Below, in pieces: positions 17,666 through 26,568 of a stretch of DNA of 64,000 nt. Origin of the DNA: Herbiconiux daphne (GTDB lineage: Bacteria; Actinomycetota; Actinomycetes; Actinomycetales; Microbacteriaceae). Location of the stretch: contig NZ_JANLCJ010000001.1 in NCBI RefSeq assembly GCF_024979295.1, positions 124,001 to 188,000 of the forward strand, written 5' to 3'. Each line of letters starts with the position of its first letter. Within the stretch, counting starts at the first letter, position 1. A program made the position numbers and the translations under genes. Below the pieces are notes generated by a model. The model did no database searches, had not been told where the DNA came from, and saw only the letters and a program-made list of their open reading frames with translations.

Positions 17666-18685
17666 TCAGCGCAGGTAAGCGTTCACGATCAGGTCGCCCC
17701 GGATGCCACGGAGCGTCTCGAGCACCTGGTCGAGCAGTTTCTCGGTCACACCCGAGGTGACGATGTCATGGGGGCCGAGCGCGAGCAGCGGGCGGCACCG
17801 GATGCGCACCACCTCCCAGCCGGCCTCGCGCAGCAGGCGGTCTTTGCGCCGGTCGGTGTCTTCGCGCCCGCCGACGTGCTCGAGGCCGAAGCGGCCGACG
17901 GTGTCGTATTCGAGGGCCACCGCGAGTTCGCCGATGACGATGTCGGGCCACACCTCGCGACGCTCGAAGAACGGGCGGCCCACCCCGACGGCGTTGACGG
18001 TGAGGTCGACGTCGAGGCGCGCGCCGAGTCGTTGACGCAGGTCGGCCTCGACGGCGGAGGCCGGCTTCGGCGCGTGCGCGCTGTGGAAGGCCGTGCCGGG
18101 GCGGATGCCGGCCGTCACGGGGTGCTTCGTGGTGCCTGGCCTGTGCGGCAGGCCGGAGCGTGGCCGCCCGGAGCCCGCTGCGGGCCTCGCCGCCGAGCGG
18201 GCGGGCGGGCCGGGGCGCTCGCCCGCGGAGGCCGACGCCGATGCCGGCAGCGGTGCTGGGGCCGGTGAGGTTGGCGGTGCAAGCGCCGGTGCTTGCCCCC
18301 GGGCCGGCACGGGGGGCCGCCGCGGAACGGCGAGCTCGGCGCACACCGGGCACCACGCCGATCGCCGGCGCGTGCGCCCGGGGCGACCGCGCTGCTCGTC
18401 GGGCGTGGCCACGAAGAGGTGGCCCGCGTCGCATTGCCAGGTGAGGTAGACGTCGGCCGCCGGAGGAATCTGGCTCAGCGTGATGTCGCGGTTGAGGTCG
18501 GGGTGATATTGCCGCACGAGCATGGGGTAGCGCGCCCAGGCGCTGCGGTAGGTGCCGATGGCGTAGGGCACGGCCATGCCCTTCGACCGCTGCCGGCGTT
18601 CCCACCACGCCTCGATGCTCTCGGGCACTGCCGCTCCGTTCTGACTCTCCAGCCGAAGACTAATCGGGCCCACCGACACCGACAT
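17666..18685 (-). CDS. Zinc-ribbon plus PD-(D/E)XK-like nuclease domain protein
   Basis: A 339-residue protein in three parts. The N-terminal part has a zinc ribbon: YLTWQCDAGHLFVATP and WCPVCAE give C-x3-H and C-x2-C. A long Pro/Ala/Arg-rich linker covers residues about 118-215. The C-terminal domain, with VWPDIVIGELAVALEYDTVG and DRRKDRLLREAGWEVVRIRC, has the spacing of Vsr/DUF559-type endonuclease folds (PD...E-x-D, then a Trp-Val-Arg-Ile strand). Such proteins are common in Microbacteriaceae but have no demonstrated role known to me. It follows the phosphoribosyltransferase gene by 8 bases, in the same operon. Confidence 0.7.
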   Translation of the reverse strand: MSVSVGPISLRLESQNGAAVPESIEAWWERRQRSKGMAVPYAIGTYRSAWARYPMLVRQYHPDLNRDITLSQIPPAADVYLTWQCDAGHLFVATPDEQRGRPGRTRRRSAWCPVCAELAVPRRPPVPARGQAPALAPPTSPAPAPLPASASASAGERPGPPARSAARPAAGSGRPRSGLPHRPGTTKHPVTAGIRPGTAFHSAHAPKPASAVEADLRQRLGARLDVDLTVNAVGVGRPFFERREVWPDIVIGELAVALEYDTVGRFGLEHVGGREDTDRRKDRLLREAGWEVVRIRCRPLLALGPHDIVTSGVTEKLLDQVLETLRGIRGDLIVNAYLR

Positions 18686-18693
18686 GGCCGGGC

Positions 18694-19362
18694 TCACCGT
18701 CTGACGCCACCGCCGGCCTCCGCCAGCGCACGCACCACCTCGTCGTCGTCGACGGGCTCGAAACCGGCGTAATACCGCCCGACGGCCCCGAACGGCTCGA
18801 GCGCGAGCGGGCAGACGATCTCGTGGGGTGCTCCACCGGTGCCGTCGAGCGCGAGCTGGCGAAGAGCGGATGCCGCGGCCACCGGCACGGCGAGCACCAC
18901 CCGCGCGGTCCCCCGTCGCCGCACCGCGCGGCACGCCACGCGGGCGGTCGCGCCGGTCGCGACACCGTCGTCGACCACGACGGCAACCCGCCCATCGAGC
19001 GGCTCGGCTGCTCGGCCTCCGCGCAGCAGCGCCGACCGCGCGAGGAGCGTTCGCCGCTCGCGCAGCTCCACCAGCGCCAGCTCGTCGGCGGCCACCCGGT
19101 GGCGCGCGATGAGGTCGGTGTCGAGAGAGCGGATGCCGCCCTCCGCGATCGCTCCCATCGCCACCTCCGGTGCCATCGGGAGCCCGAGTTTCCGCACCAC
19201 CACGACGTCGAGCGGAGCCCCGAGCGCCCGAGCCACCTCGGCGGCCACGATCACCCCGCCGCGGGGCAGGCCGATCACGACCACGCCGTCGAGCCGGCGC
19301 TCGGCCAGCAGCCTCCCGAGCCGGCGGCCGGCCTCCCGGCGGTCGGAATATCCGTTCACCAC
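18694..19362 (-). CDS. Phosphoribosyltransferase-domain protein
   Basis: A 222-residue protein with a type I phosphoribosyltransferase fold. VVIGLPRGGVIVAAEVARALG lies near residues 28-48, and the PRPP loop VAVVVDDGVATGATARVA lies near residues 125-142. Actinobacterial proteins of this form are annotated only by fold; the acceptor base is unknown, and some lack transferase activity. The start is GTG (19362), 29 bases from the divergent membrane-protein start, so the two promoters overlap. Likely cotranscribed with the zinc-ribbon/nuclease-like gene 8 bases downstream. Confidence 0.82.
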   Translation of the reverse strand: MVNGYSDRREAGRRLGRLLAERRLDGVVVIGLPRGGVIVAAEVARALGAPLDVVVVRKLGLPMAPEVAMGAIAEGGIRSLDTDLIARHRVAADELALVELRERRTLLARSALLRGGRAAEPLDGRVAVVVDDGVATGATARVACRAVRRRGTARVVLAVPVAAASALRQLALDGTGGAPHEIVCPLALEPFGAVGRYYAGFEPVDDDEVVRALAEAGGGVRR

Positions 19363-19391
19363 GGCCGGCCGCCGTGCCGTACCGTGTGCTC

Positions 19392-19988
19392 ATGACCTCG
19401 CCCCGCGCCCGCACCGCGTCGACGTGGCGGCGCCGCATGCCCGCCCGGGTCGCGGGATCGGCGTCGTCGTGGTTCTTCGTGTCGCTCGGCGCCGGGTTGC
19501 TGTTCGCGGTCACCGCACGGGTGATGGCGGTCGGCGGCAGCTGCGCCAGCGGAGGGCCCTACGAGATCGCGGTGCCGTGCCCGCCGGGAGTCGAACTGCT
19601 CGTTCCGCTCGCGCTCGTGTCGGCGGCACTCGGAATCGTCGCGATGATCGTGTTCGCGCCCGACTTCGGGGTGTCGCTCATCGGGTTCGGCTGGCTGCTG
19701 CTCTTCGGCGGGCTGGGCGTGTTCTTCTTGCAGGCGTTCTTCGGCTTCGGCGACCCGGTGGGGCTGATCGTGGGGATCGTCTTCGTGGTGATGGGCGTCG
19801 TGCCGCTCGGTTATCTGCTGTTCACGGTTCCGCGGGTGGTGTTCCTCGGCCGATCGGATGCGCGCGGCCGGCTCTACGCGCCCGACGGCAGCCAGCACGC
19901 CGGCGCCTCCGACTACGTGTTGAGCATCGGCATCTGGCTGCTGGCCTCGGCCGCGGGATTCGCGGTGGCGGCGGTCGCTGCCGGCTGA
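19392..19988 (+). CDS. Multi-pass membrane protein of unknown function
   Basis: A 198-residue integral membrane protein with about five hydrophobic segments: SWFFVSLGAGLLFAVTARVM, ELLVPLALVSAALGIVAMIV, VSLIGFGWLLLFGGLGVFFL, LIVGIVFVVMGVVPLGYLLF and a C-terminal YVLSIGIWLLASAAGFAVAA. The extracellular loop after helix 1 has two cysteines (GGSCASGGPYEIAVPCPPG). I recognise no family. The start is set by TACCGT (19380-19385) 6 bases before the ATG, so it is leaderless. Confidence 0.75.
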   Translation: MTSPRARTASTWRRRMPARVAGSASSWFFVSLGAGLLFAVTARVMAVGGSCASGGPYEIAVPCPPGVELLVPLALVSAALGIVAMIVFAPDFGVSLIGFGWLLLFGGLGVFFLQAFFGFGDPVGLIVGIVFVVMGVVPLGYLLFTVPRVVFLGRSDARGRLYAPDGSQHAGASDYVLSIGIWLLASAAGFAVAAVAAG

Positions 19989-20052
19989 GGCGGCGGCGAC
20001 GAGCGGTGCTCGAGCGGGCGTGACGGCCATGGCGCGAGGGGCGGCATCCGGG

Positions 20053-20265
20053 TCAGGTGGTGGTCTCTCGATGCCGTAGCTCGGCGTCGATCATGGGCGC
20101 GAGCCACTCGAATCGCATCGAGAGGTCTTCGGTCTCGTCGAGGCGCACCCAGATCTCGGTGATCGTGTCTTGCAACTGGCGCAGGTCGTCGTTGCGCATG
20201 CTGCGGAAATCGATGGTCTCGTAGCCGGCCGCGGTCGCCAGAGCGACGAGCTCCGTTTTGATCAT
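20053..20265 (-). CDS. Small acidic protein, 70 residues
   Basis: The frame is open from 20289, but the ATG at 20265 is preferred because GGAG lies 6 bases upstream. The 70-residue product is acidic and helical (MRNDDLRQLQDTITEIWVRL, then EDLSMRFEWLAPMIDAELRH), with no cysteine or signal. The gene at 21002-21214 also encodes exactly 70 residues with a similar pattern of charged and hydrophobic positions, so the two may be distant paralogues. A TAGTCT hexamer (20338-20343, reverse strand) could be its -10. No function known. Confidence 0.65.
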   Translation of the reverse strand: MIKTELVALATAAGYETIDFRSMRNDDLRQLQDTITEIWVRLDETEDLSMRFEWLAPMIDAELRHRETTT

Positions 20266-20289
20266 GGGTGACTCCATCGTCGGATCCAT

Positions 20290-20601
20290 GTTGCGGTTGC
20301 GTCGTGCCGGCCGCCCCGGGGCCGGACGATGGGCTTCAGACTATGCCTCTGACGCGACGGAGGGAACCACCTCACCGTCTCGACACCGGCGCCGGATGAG
20401 GCCTACCCTGAGAACCACAGGACTTTCAGATCTCAGCCTGGACCTCGCGTTTCTGGCGTCCGCTGCACGGATCGAGGTCGCCATGTTCACACCAATTCGC
20501 CCGCAAACCCGTCTGCATTCCGCTCGCGCGCATTCCGCCCGCTGCACGGAGCCGTCGCCGCCCGACAGGAACGATCCGCCCGGGCTGTGAGCGGGTGCAT
20601 C
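20290..20601. other. Gene-free spacer
   Basis: No convincing gene is present: the open frames here are arginine/serine-rich and lack start signals. A possible reverse-strand -10 (TAGTCT, 20338-20343) would serve the 70-residue gene. I see no repeat or hairpin of note. Confidence 0.5.
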
Positions 20602-20994
20602 ATGTCAGACCGTGACGCCGCCGAATCGCCGGCCACGCGGGAGGTGCGGGCCCGATGGCGGTTCGCGCGATGGCAGATCGATGTGGGGGAGGGCGACGAG
20701 CTGATCGCGACCAGCACGCGCGACGTGCGTCGACTCGCCGAAGATCTCGCCGAGGGGCTCGCCGAGGGGCTCGCCGAGGCCGACGTGCGCCTCACCTACG
20801 TGATGCCGCAAGACGTGGCCGTGTGCCTCGCCCGCGCTGAGCAGTGCGATGCGCACGGACTCGCGAGCGTCGCCGCCGTCGAGCGCCGCCGTGCCGCGCG
20901 ACTGCTGAGGTCGAAGCGCATGACCGCCGACGACATCGCCGAGGTGCTGGGCGTCGACGTCGACGAGGTCGTGCGGCTCATCGGCCCCGCGTGA
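20602..20994 (+). CDS. Hypothetical protein with C-terminal HTH-like segment
   Basis: A 130-residue protein. The N-terminal half (RWRFARWQIDVGEGDELIAT) is followed by a repeated LAEGLAEGLAEA helix encoded by a 12-base tandem repeat (about 20754-20780), then DVRLTYVMPQDVAVCLARAEQ. The end, KRMTADDIAEVLGVDVDEVVRLIGP, looks like a short helix-turn-helix of the type seen in anti-toxin or sigma-region-like proteins. An in-frame GTG lies 15 bases upstream; ATG was chosen. It lies between the two 70-residue genes and is convergent with the second. Function unknown. Confidence 0.6.
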   Translation: MSDRDAAESPATREVRARWRFARWQIDVGEGDELIATSTRDVRRLAEDLAEGLAEGLAEADVRLTYVMPQDVAVCLARAEQCDAHGLASVAAVERRRAARLLRSKRMTADDIAEVLGVDVDEVVRLIGPA

Positions 20995-21001
20995 GCGCTC
21001 G

Positions 21002-21214
21002 CTACTCGGTCTCGTTCTCCTCCAGCAGGCGCCTGATCCGCCAGTAGCGACTCTCGTAGTCGTCGGAATCGCGCGGCTGATGGCGGCGCATGTCCTCCAC
21101 GATCTCGATGAGCCGGCGCAGCTGCTCCGACGTGATCTCATCGAGACGGATCTCATCGACCGGCGTCACCAGCGCCATCGCTGTGACGTCATCGGTCCAG
21201 TAGTTGTCAGTCAT
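21002..21214 (-). CDS. Small acidic protein, 70 residues (possible paralogue)
   Basis: A 70-residue highly charged protein: DEITSEQLRRLIEIVEDMRR followed by DDYESRYWRIRRLLEENETE. GGAGCGGGG directly precedes the ATG at 21214. Length, charge pattern and the order 'LRxL..I..., then D/E-rich, then R-F/Y-x-x-L' resemble the gene at 20053-20265. No recognised domain. The stop lies 7 bases from the convergent HTH-like gene. Confidence 0.6.
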   Translation of the reverse strand: MTDNYWTDDVTAMALVTPVDEIRLDEITSEQLRRLIEIVEDMRRHQPRDSDDYESRYWRIRRLLEENETE

Positions 21215-21403
21215 CCCCGCTCCGTGCTCCGTCGGTCTCGCGGTCAGGCGGGGTCTGGGCTGCAGCGAGAGTTGCGTCAAGGGTAGACGCGGTGCGCGGC
21301 GGTGTCGAGATGTGGGCGTGAAACCGGCGCGGGATGCGCGGTGCCGGGGGGCGCAGCGTCGGGGGTGCGGCGTAGGGTTCGAGACGAGCGGCGGGAGGTG
21401 GGC

Positions 21404-21997
21404 GTGACGACGGCAGAGAAGCACGACGCCGTGGCGAGCCCGGGTCGGTGCTGCATCGTCGAGGCGGGGGGCAGCGCGTGCGGGCGCGAGGTCGAGGCAT
21501 CCGCACCGCTCGCGCTGTGCACGCGACACCTGCTGCAGGCCTACGAGCACGTCGTGGGTGAGGTGGGGGTGACGGATGTCGCGCCCGTTCCCTGCGCGGC
21601 GTGCGGTTCGCGGCTCGGGGTGCACTACCCCTCGGGGTGGCTGTGTGCGGTGTGCGAGTGGAACCTCGGCGATCGCCCCGACTACGATCTGGGGGCCGGG
21701 CGGGTCGACGTGGTCTACTACATCCGTCGTGGTGACCTCATCAAGATCGGCACGTCGAGCAACCCGCGCGGGCGGCTCGCCCAGCTGCTCTACGACGAGG
21801 TGCTCGCCTTCGAGCGGGGCGACCGGGCGCTCGAGCAGCACCGGCACGCGCAGTTCGCGGCGCATCGGGCCGGCGGCGAGTGGTTCGAGGTGAACGACGA
21901 GTTGCTCGAGCACATCCGGGTGCTGAGCGCGGGCGTGGGCGACCCGTGGAACCTGCACCGGCGGTGGGTGAGCGAGCGAGTGGCGTCGGGGCGGTGA
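21404..21997 (+). CDS. GIY-YIG/T5orf172-like nuclease-domain protein with Cys clusters
   Basis: A 197-residue protein. The N-terminal half has cysteine pairs (GRCCIVEAGGSACGRE, LCTRH, PCAACGSRLG, LCAVCEWN) that probably form two zinc sites. The C-terminal half, VVYYIRRGDLIKIGTSSNPRGRLAQL followed by EQHRHAQFAAHRAGGEWFEV, matches the T5orf172/MUG113 branch of GIY-YIG nucleases: YYI, KIG, R-x-R-x-x-L, then a conserved H and E. These domains are frequent in phages and actinobacterial accessory DNA. The GTG at 21404 is well supported by GGGAGG upstream; the longer frame lacks such a signal. Confidence 0.78.
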   Translation: MTTAEKHDAVASPGRCCIVEAGGSACGREVEASAPLALCTRHLLQAYEHVVGEVGVTDVAPVPCAACGSRLGVHYPSGWLCAVCEWNLGDRPDYDLGAGRVDVVYYIRRGDLIKIGTSSNPRGRLAQLLYDEVLAFERGDRALEQHRHAQFAAHRAGGEWFEVNDELLEHIRVLSAGVGDPWNLHRRWVSERVASGR

Positions 21998-22004
21998 ACG
22001 CGGC

Positions 22005-22985
22005 CTACACGTCGCGCGCGACCGCCGCCGGTTCGGGTGCGAGATCGAGCGGCGCACCCTTCTCGCGTTCGAGGCGCACGAAGATCACGCCGGCCACGAT
22101 GAACGCGCCGCCCAGCGCCTGCAGGATCGTGGGCACCTGGCCGAGCAGCAACCACGCGAAGAGCACGGCGAACAGCACTTCGATCAAGCCGACGAACGAC
22201 GCCACGCGCGAGCCCAGCCGCACCGCCCCCAGCAGGCTCGACAGGTAGGCGAAGGCCGTGGCGACGAGCACGATGACGCCCATCGGCACCATCCACGACA
22301 CCTGGCCGAAGCCCGGCAGCACCACGTCGTCGAACGACGCGGTGAAGGGCAGCAAGCCGGTCGCCCCCACTGCGGCCAGTCCGGCCGCGCCGATGAGCAG
22401 ACCGGCGCTCACCAGGGTCACCGGGGGGAGGTCGCCCGACGGCATCGCCGAGATGAGGTAGTAGCCGGCGAGGCAGACGGCCGCCGCCAGGGCGAAGATG
22501 AGGCCGAGCAGGTCGATGCCGCCGTCGCCCGAGGGGTTGATCACGAGCGCCAGTCCGATGATGCTCAGCACGGCGCCGACGATGGTGAGAACGGCCGGAG
22601 GTACCCGGGTGCGGGCCCAAGCCAGCAGCACGAGCAGGATGGGCGCGGTGTACTCGATGAGCAGCGCGATGCCCACCGGCATTCGCTCGATCGACGCGAA
22701 ATAGAACACCTGGGCCCCGACGACGGCGACGAAACCGTAGGCCAGCAGCAGCTTCCAGCTCTCGGCGAGCAGCCGGTAGCGCCCGCGCAGTGCGACGAGC
22801 GCCGGGAGCAGCAGCACGAGCCCACCGGCACCGGCCCGCACGGCGACGGCGGCCGAGGGCGACCAGCCTGCGTCGAGCAGCGGCTTGACGAACGGTCCGC
22901 TGGTGCCGAAGGCGGCCGCGGCCGCGATGGCGAAGAGCAGCCCGGTGGCACGACGAGCGCCGGTGTGGGCGTGGTGGTCGCTCAT
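22005..22985 (-). CDS. EamA/DMT superfamily transporter
   Basis: A 326-residue membrane protein with ten helices in two EamA repeats. The first begins ATGLLFAIAAAAAFGTSGPFVKPLL and the second DLLGLIFALAAAVCLAGYYLISAMP; the family E-Y-T-A-P motif (LLIEYTAPILLVLLAW) lies in the first repeat. Relatives export metabolites or amino acids. The ATG at 22985 has a perfect AGGAGG Shine-Dalgarno 5 bases upstream. It is divergent from a CGNR regulator, a neighbour often seen with EamA genes, which suggests that the CGNR protein controls it. Confidence 0.88.
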   Translation of the reverse strand: MSDHHAHTGARRATGLLFAIAAAAAFGTSGPFVKPLLDAGWSPSAAVAVRAGAGGLVLLLPALVALRGRYRLLAESWKLLLAYGFVAVVGAQVFYFASIERMPVGIALLIEYTAPILLVLLAWARTRVPPAVLTIVGAVLSIIGLALVINPSGDGGIDLLGLIFALAAAVCLAGYYLISAMPSGDLPPVTLVSAGLLIGAAGLAAVGATGLLPFTASFDDVVLPGFGQVSWMVPMGVIVLVATAFAYLSSLLGAVRLGSRVASFVGLIEVLFAVLFAWLLLGQVPTILQALGGAFIVAGVIFVRLEREKGAPLDLAPEPAAVARDV

Positions 22986-23092
22986 GGCGCCTCCTGGAGG
23001 AGTCGGTCGTGCGGTGCGGGGGTTCACTCGCCTGTCAGGAGTGAAAGCTATTACGCTAATGACACTACCGACCCACGAAGTCAGGAGTCAAC

Positions 23093-23650
23093 ATGGTCTT
23101 TGCCTATGACACCGAGGCGACCCTGGTGTTCGCGAGCGCCCTCGTGAACACCCTGCCAGGCGCATCCCATTCGCGCGACGACGAGCTGACCGATGTCGAC
23201 TCGCTCGAACGGCTGCTCGACGGGCACGAATACTCTGGCCGACGCGACCACGACGAGGCGGAACTCGACGAGGTGCGCGCCCTGCGGCGGGAGTTCCACC
23301 GGTTCTGGGAGGTCGACCGCGACACCGCCGTCGAGCTCGTGAACCGCATCTTGCGCGATGCGAACGCCCTGCCGCAGCTGGTGCGCCACGGCGACTGGGA
23401 CTGGCACCTGCACGCCACGGCAGCCGAGGCCCCGCTCGCCACGCGGATGCGGGTGGAGGTGGCGATGGCGTTCATCGACGTGATCCGCACCGACGAGACC
23501 GACCGTCTGCGCGAGTGCGAGGCATCCGACTGCGACGCCGTGCTGATCGACCTCTCGCGCAACCGCTCGAAGCGCTACTGCGACGTCGGCAACTGCGGCA
23601 ACCGCATGAACGTGCTGGCCTACCGCGCCCGTCAGGCCGCCGAGGCCTGA
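23093..23650 (+). CDS. CGNR zinc-finger / ABATE-domain regulator
   Basis: A 185-residue protein with an N-terminal ABATE-type helical domain (residues about 1-130) and a C-terminal CGNR zinc finger: RECEASDCDAVLIDLSRNRS and YCDVGNCGNRMN give two C-x4-C pairs ending in the CGNR signature. Family members are predicted transcription factors. AGGAG lies 5 bases before the ATG at 23093. The 107-base divergent region with the EamA gene contains an AT-richer stretch (23041-23065), the probable promoter. Confidence 0.87.
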   Translation: MVFAYDTEATLVFASALVNTLPGASHSRDDELTDVDSLERLLDGHEYSGRRDHDEAELDEVRALRREFHRFWEVDRDTAVELVNRILRDANALPQLVRHGDWDWHLHATAAEAPLATRMRVEVAMAFIDVIRTDETDRLRECEASDCDAVLIDLSRNRSKRYCDVGNCGNRMNVLAYRARQAAEA

Positions 23651-23755
23651 CCCGGCCCGAGTCGACCTGGCCCGGCCCGAGCCCCGAGTCTGGGCCCGTG
23701 CCCGACCTGGCCCGGGGGCGGCGGCTGCCCCCACGTTCGGGAGGCCACTTGGCCG

Positions 23756-23780
23756 TCGGGAGGCCGTTTCGGCCTCCCGA
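23756..23780. terminator. Tight bidirectional hairpin
   Basis: TCGGGAGGCCG pairs perfectly with CGGCCTCCCGA across a TTT loop: an 11-bp stem in the 255-base spacer between the convergent CGNR and oxidoreductase genes. A further copy of TCGGGAGGCC lies at 23737-23746. No gene is visible in the rest of this spacer. Confidence 0.7.
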
Positions 23781-23905
23781 GGCGCGGGTGGGCGGCCAAC
23801 GGCCTCCCTCCCGCAGCCAAACGGCACCCCTCCCGCGGCCACCCGACCTCCCGCGCCGGGCGACACCCACCCCTCGCCGTTCGCGAGGCACGTCGCGACT
23901 GCCCG

Positions 23906-24895
23906 TCAATCCCGGGCGTCGGCCACATCTCTGGCCTTGAGCGGCCGGTAGGTGGAGACGGGGTGGGTGCCGAGCACCACTTTTCCGCGCGAGTGCAGCT
24001 TCTGCAGATCGGCATAGGCGAGACCGACGTCGCCGATCGGGTAGAAGCCCGAGATGAGCAGGCTGAACGAGTGTTTCTCGGCCAGATCGACCAGGGTCTG
24101 CAGCTGACGCGTGCCGTGCGCCACCGACTCGGGATCGTCGCGCAGCAGGGCGAGCTCCCGGTCGCGCCGGTCGGCGCTCGACCGGTAGCGGGCATCGGGC
24201 ACGTCGAGCTCGCGGGCCAGCTCGTGGCCGTTCTGCCCGTAGTTGTCGATGAACGCCGTGATGCCCTTGGGGGCGGCCGCGCGGATGCGGTCGGCGATCC
24301 CCTCGCCGTACTTCACCGGCACGATGCCGAGCTGTCGCAGGTAGTCGAAGTTGCGGTCGCCGCAGGTTCCGATGACGGTGGCGCCCCGGGAGCGGGCGAT
24401 CTGCGCCTCGATGCTTCCGACGGCGCCCGCTGCCGCCGAGATGACGACCGTGTCGCCCTCGCCGATCCGCAGGTCGTCGAGGGTGTCGAGCGCGGTGACT
24501 CCGGCGAGGTAGAGGCCTCCGGCGGTTTCCCAGGACACCGCCGCAGGCTTTCGCACGAGCGCGGCACCGGGCACGGTGAGGTAGGTGGCGTGCGCTCCGC
24601 ACCGCACGTGCCCCACGACATCCGTGCCACGACTGAATCGCTTGTCTTCCGACGCCACCACCACTCCGGCGAAGTCGCTGCCCGAGCCCCGAGGGAACCC
24701 GTCGGCCCAGTCGGTCTCGGTGCCGCTGCGGATGAAGGCGTCGATGTGACTGATGCCGGCGGCCATCACCTCGACGGTGACCTCTCCCGGTCCAGGTGGC
24801 GGCAGGGGCCGAACGCGACTCTGCAACACGTCGGCATCGCCGGGGTGGTCGTATTCGATGACACGGGTCTTGTCGGGCTTCTTCACCGCGACCAC
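23906..24895 (-). CDS. Quinone-oxidoreductase-type MDR enzyme
   Basis: A 329-residue medium-chain dehydrogenase of the zinc-less quinone oxidoreductase class. It has an N-terminal GroES-like domain (EVTVEVMAAGISHIDAFIRSG) and a Rossmann domain with VISAAAGAVGSIEAQIARSRGATVIGTCG (residues about 150-178). No structural-zinc cysteine quartet is visible. Such NADPH enzymes reduce quinones or enones. The start is a GTG at 24895 with AAGGA 5 bases upstream. It is downstream of the PadR-ABC operon in the same direction, but a 12-bp inverted repeat lies between, so it is probably a separate unit. Confidence 0.83.
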   Translation of the reverse strand: MVAVKKPDKTRVIEYDHPGDADVLQSRVRPLPPPGPGEVTVEVMAAGISHIDAFIRSGTETDWADGFPRGSGSDFAGVVVASEDKRFSRGTDVVGHVRCGAHATYLTVPGAALVRKPAAVSWETAGGLYLAGVTALDTLDDLRIGEGDTVVISAAAGAVGSIEAQIARSRGATVIGTCGDRNFDYLRQLGIVPVKYGEGIADRIRAAAPKGITAFIDNYGQNGHELARELDVPDARYRSSADRRDRELALLRDDPESVAHGTRQLQTLVDLAEKHSFSLLISGFYPIGDVGLAYADLQKLHSRGKVVLGTHPVSTYRPLKARDVADARD

Positions 24896-24899
24896 CTCA

Positions 24900-24939
24900 T
24901 CCTTCGGTTGCGCTCAGGCTACGGAGTGCAACCGAAGGA
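24900..24939 (-). promoter_or_regulatory. 12-bp inverted repeat around a probable -10
   Basis: TCCTTCGGTTGC (24900-24911) pairs with 24928-24939 with a 16-base centre. The centre holds TAGCCT on the reverse strand (24917-24922), a candidate -10 for the oxidoreductase. Its position just after the ABC permease stop means it may instead be that operon's terminator; I cannot separate the two roles. Confidence 0.5.
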
Positions 24940-24968
24940 GTCCAGCGCTTTCGCGGATCCGTGCCCGC

Positions 24969-25729
24969 TCAGCTGATCTTGCGGCGGTAGCGCACGATGG
25001 CCAGGGCGTAGGCGACGACGAGGATGCCGACGAGCCAGGCCAGCGCGATCCAGATGTCGGCGCCCACGGGCTCTCCGGCGAACAGGGCCCGGATGGTGTC
25101 GACGATCGAGGTGACGGGCTGGTTCTCGGCGAACCAGGCGACCGGCCCCGGCATCGAATCGGTGGGCACGAAGGCCGAGCTGATGAACGGAAGGAAGATC
25201 AGCGGGTAGCTGAACGCGCTGGCCCCGTCGATGGTCTTCGCTGAGAGGCCCGCGATCACGGCGATCCAGGTCAGGGCGAGGGTGAACAGCACCAGGATGC
25301 CGACCACCGCGAGCCAGGCCCCGAACGACGCTCCCGTGCGGAAGCCCAGGATGAACGCGACGCCGGTGACGATCGCGACCGACACGAGATTGGCGGCGAG
25401 CGAGGTGAGCACGTGGGCCCAGAGCACACTCGACCGCGCGATCGGCATCGACTGGAACCGCTCGAAGATGCCCCCCTGCATGTCGAGGAAGAGCCGGTAG
25501 GCGGTGTAGGCGATGCCCGACGCGATGGTGATCAGCAGGATGCCGGGCAGCATGTAGTCGACGTAGGACTGGTCGGAGCCGGTGCTGATCGCCCCGCCCA
25601 GCACGAACACGAACAGCAGCATCAGCGCAATCGGTGTGACAGCGGTGGTGATGATGGTGTCGGGGCTGCGCAGGATGTGGCGCAGCGAGCGACCGGTCAG
25701 AACGCCGGTGTCGCTGAGAACGTGGGTGG

Positions 25730-25733
<4 letters not shown>
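24969..25733 (-). CDS. ABC-2 type exporter permease (DrrB-like)
   Basis: A 254-residue permease with six membrane helices: IITTAVTPIALMLLFVFVLG, MLPGILLITIASGIAYTAYR, LAANLVSVAIVTGVAFILGF, LAVVGILVLFTLALTWIAVI, and two C-terminal segments. GGIFERFQSMPIARSSVLWAH is the conserved cytoplasmic ABC-2 loop that contacts the ATPase. It pairs with the ATPase upstream, its ATG overlapping that gene's TGA (ATGA, 25730-25733). The combination is the DrrAB type of drug or lipid exporter. The PadR regulator in the same operon probably represses it. Confidence 0.9.
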
Positions 25734-26542
<809 letters not shown>

Positions 26543-26568
26543 GATGGTTCTCCGTTTCTCGAACGGCC

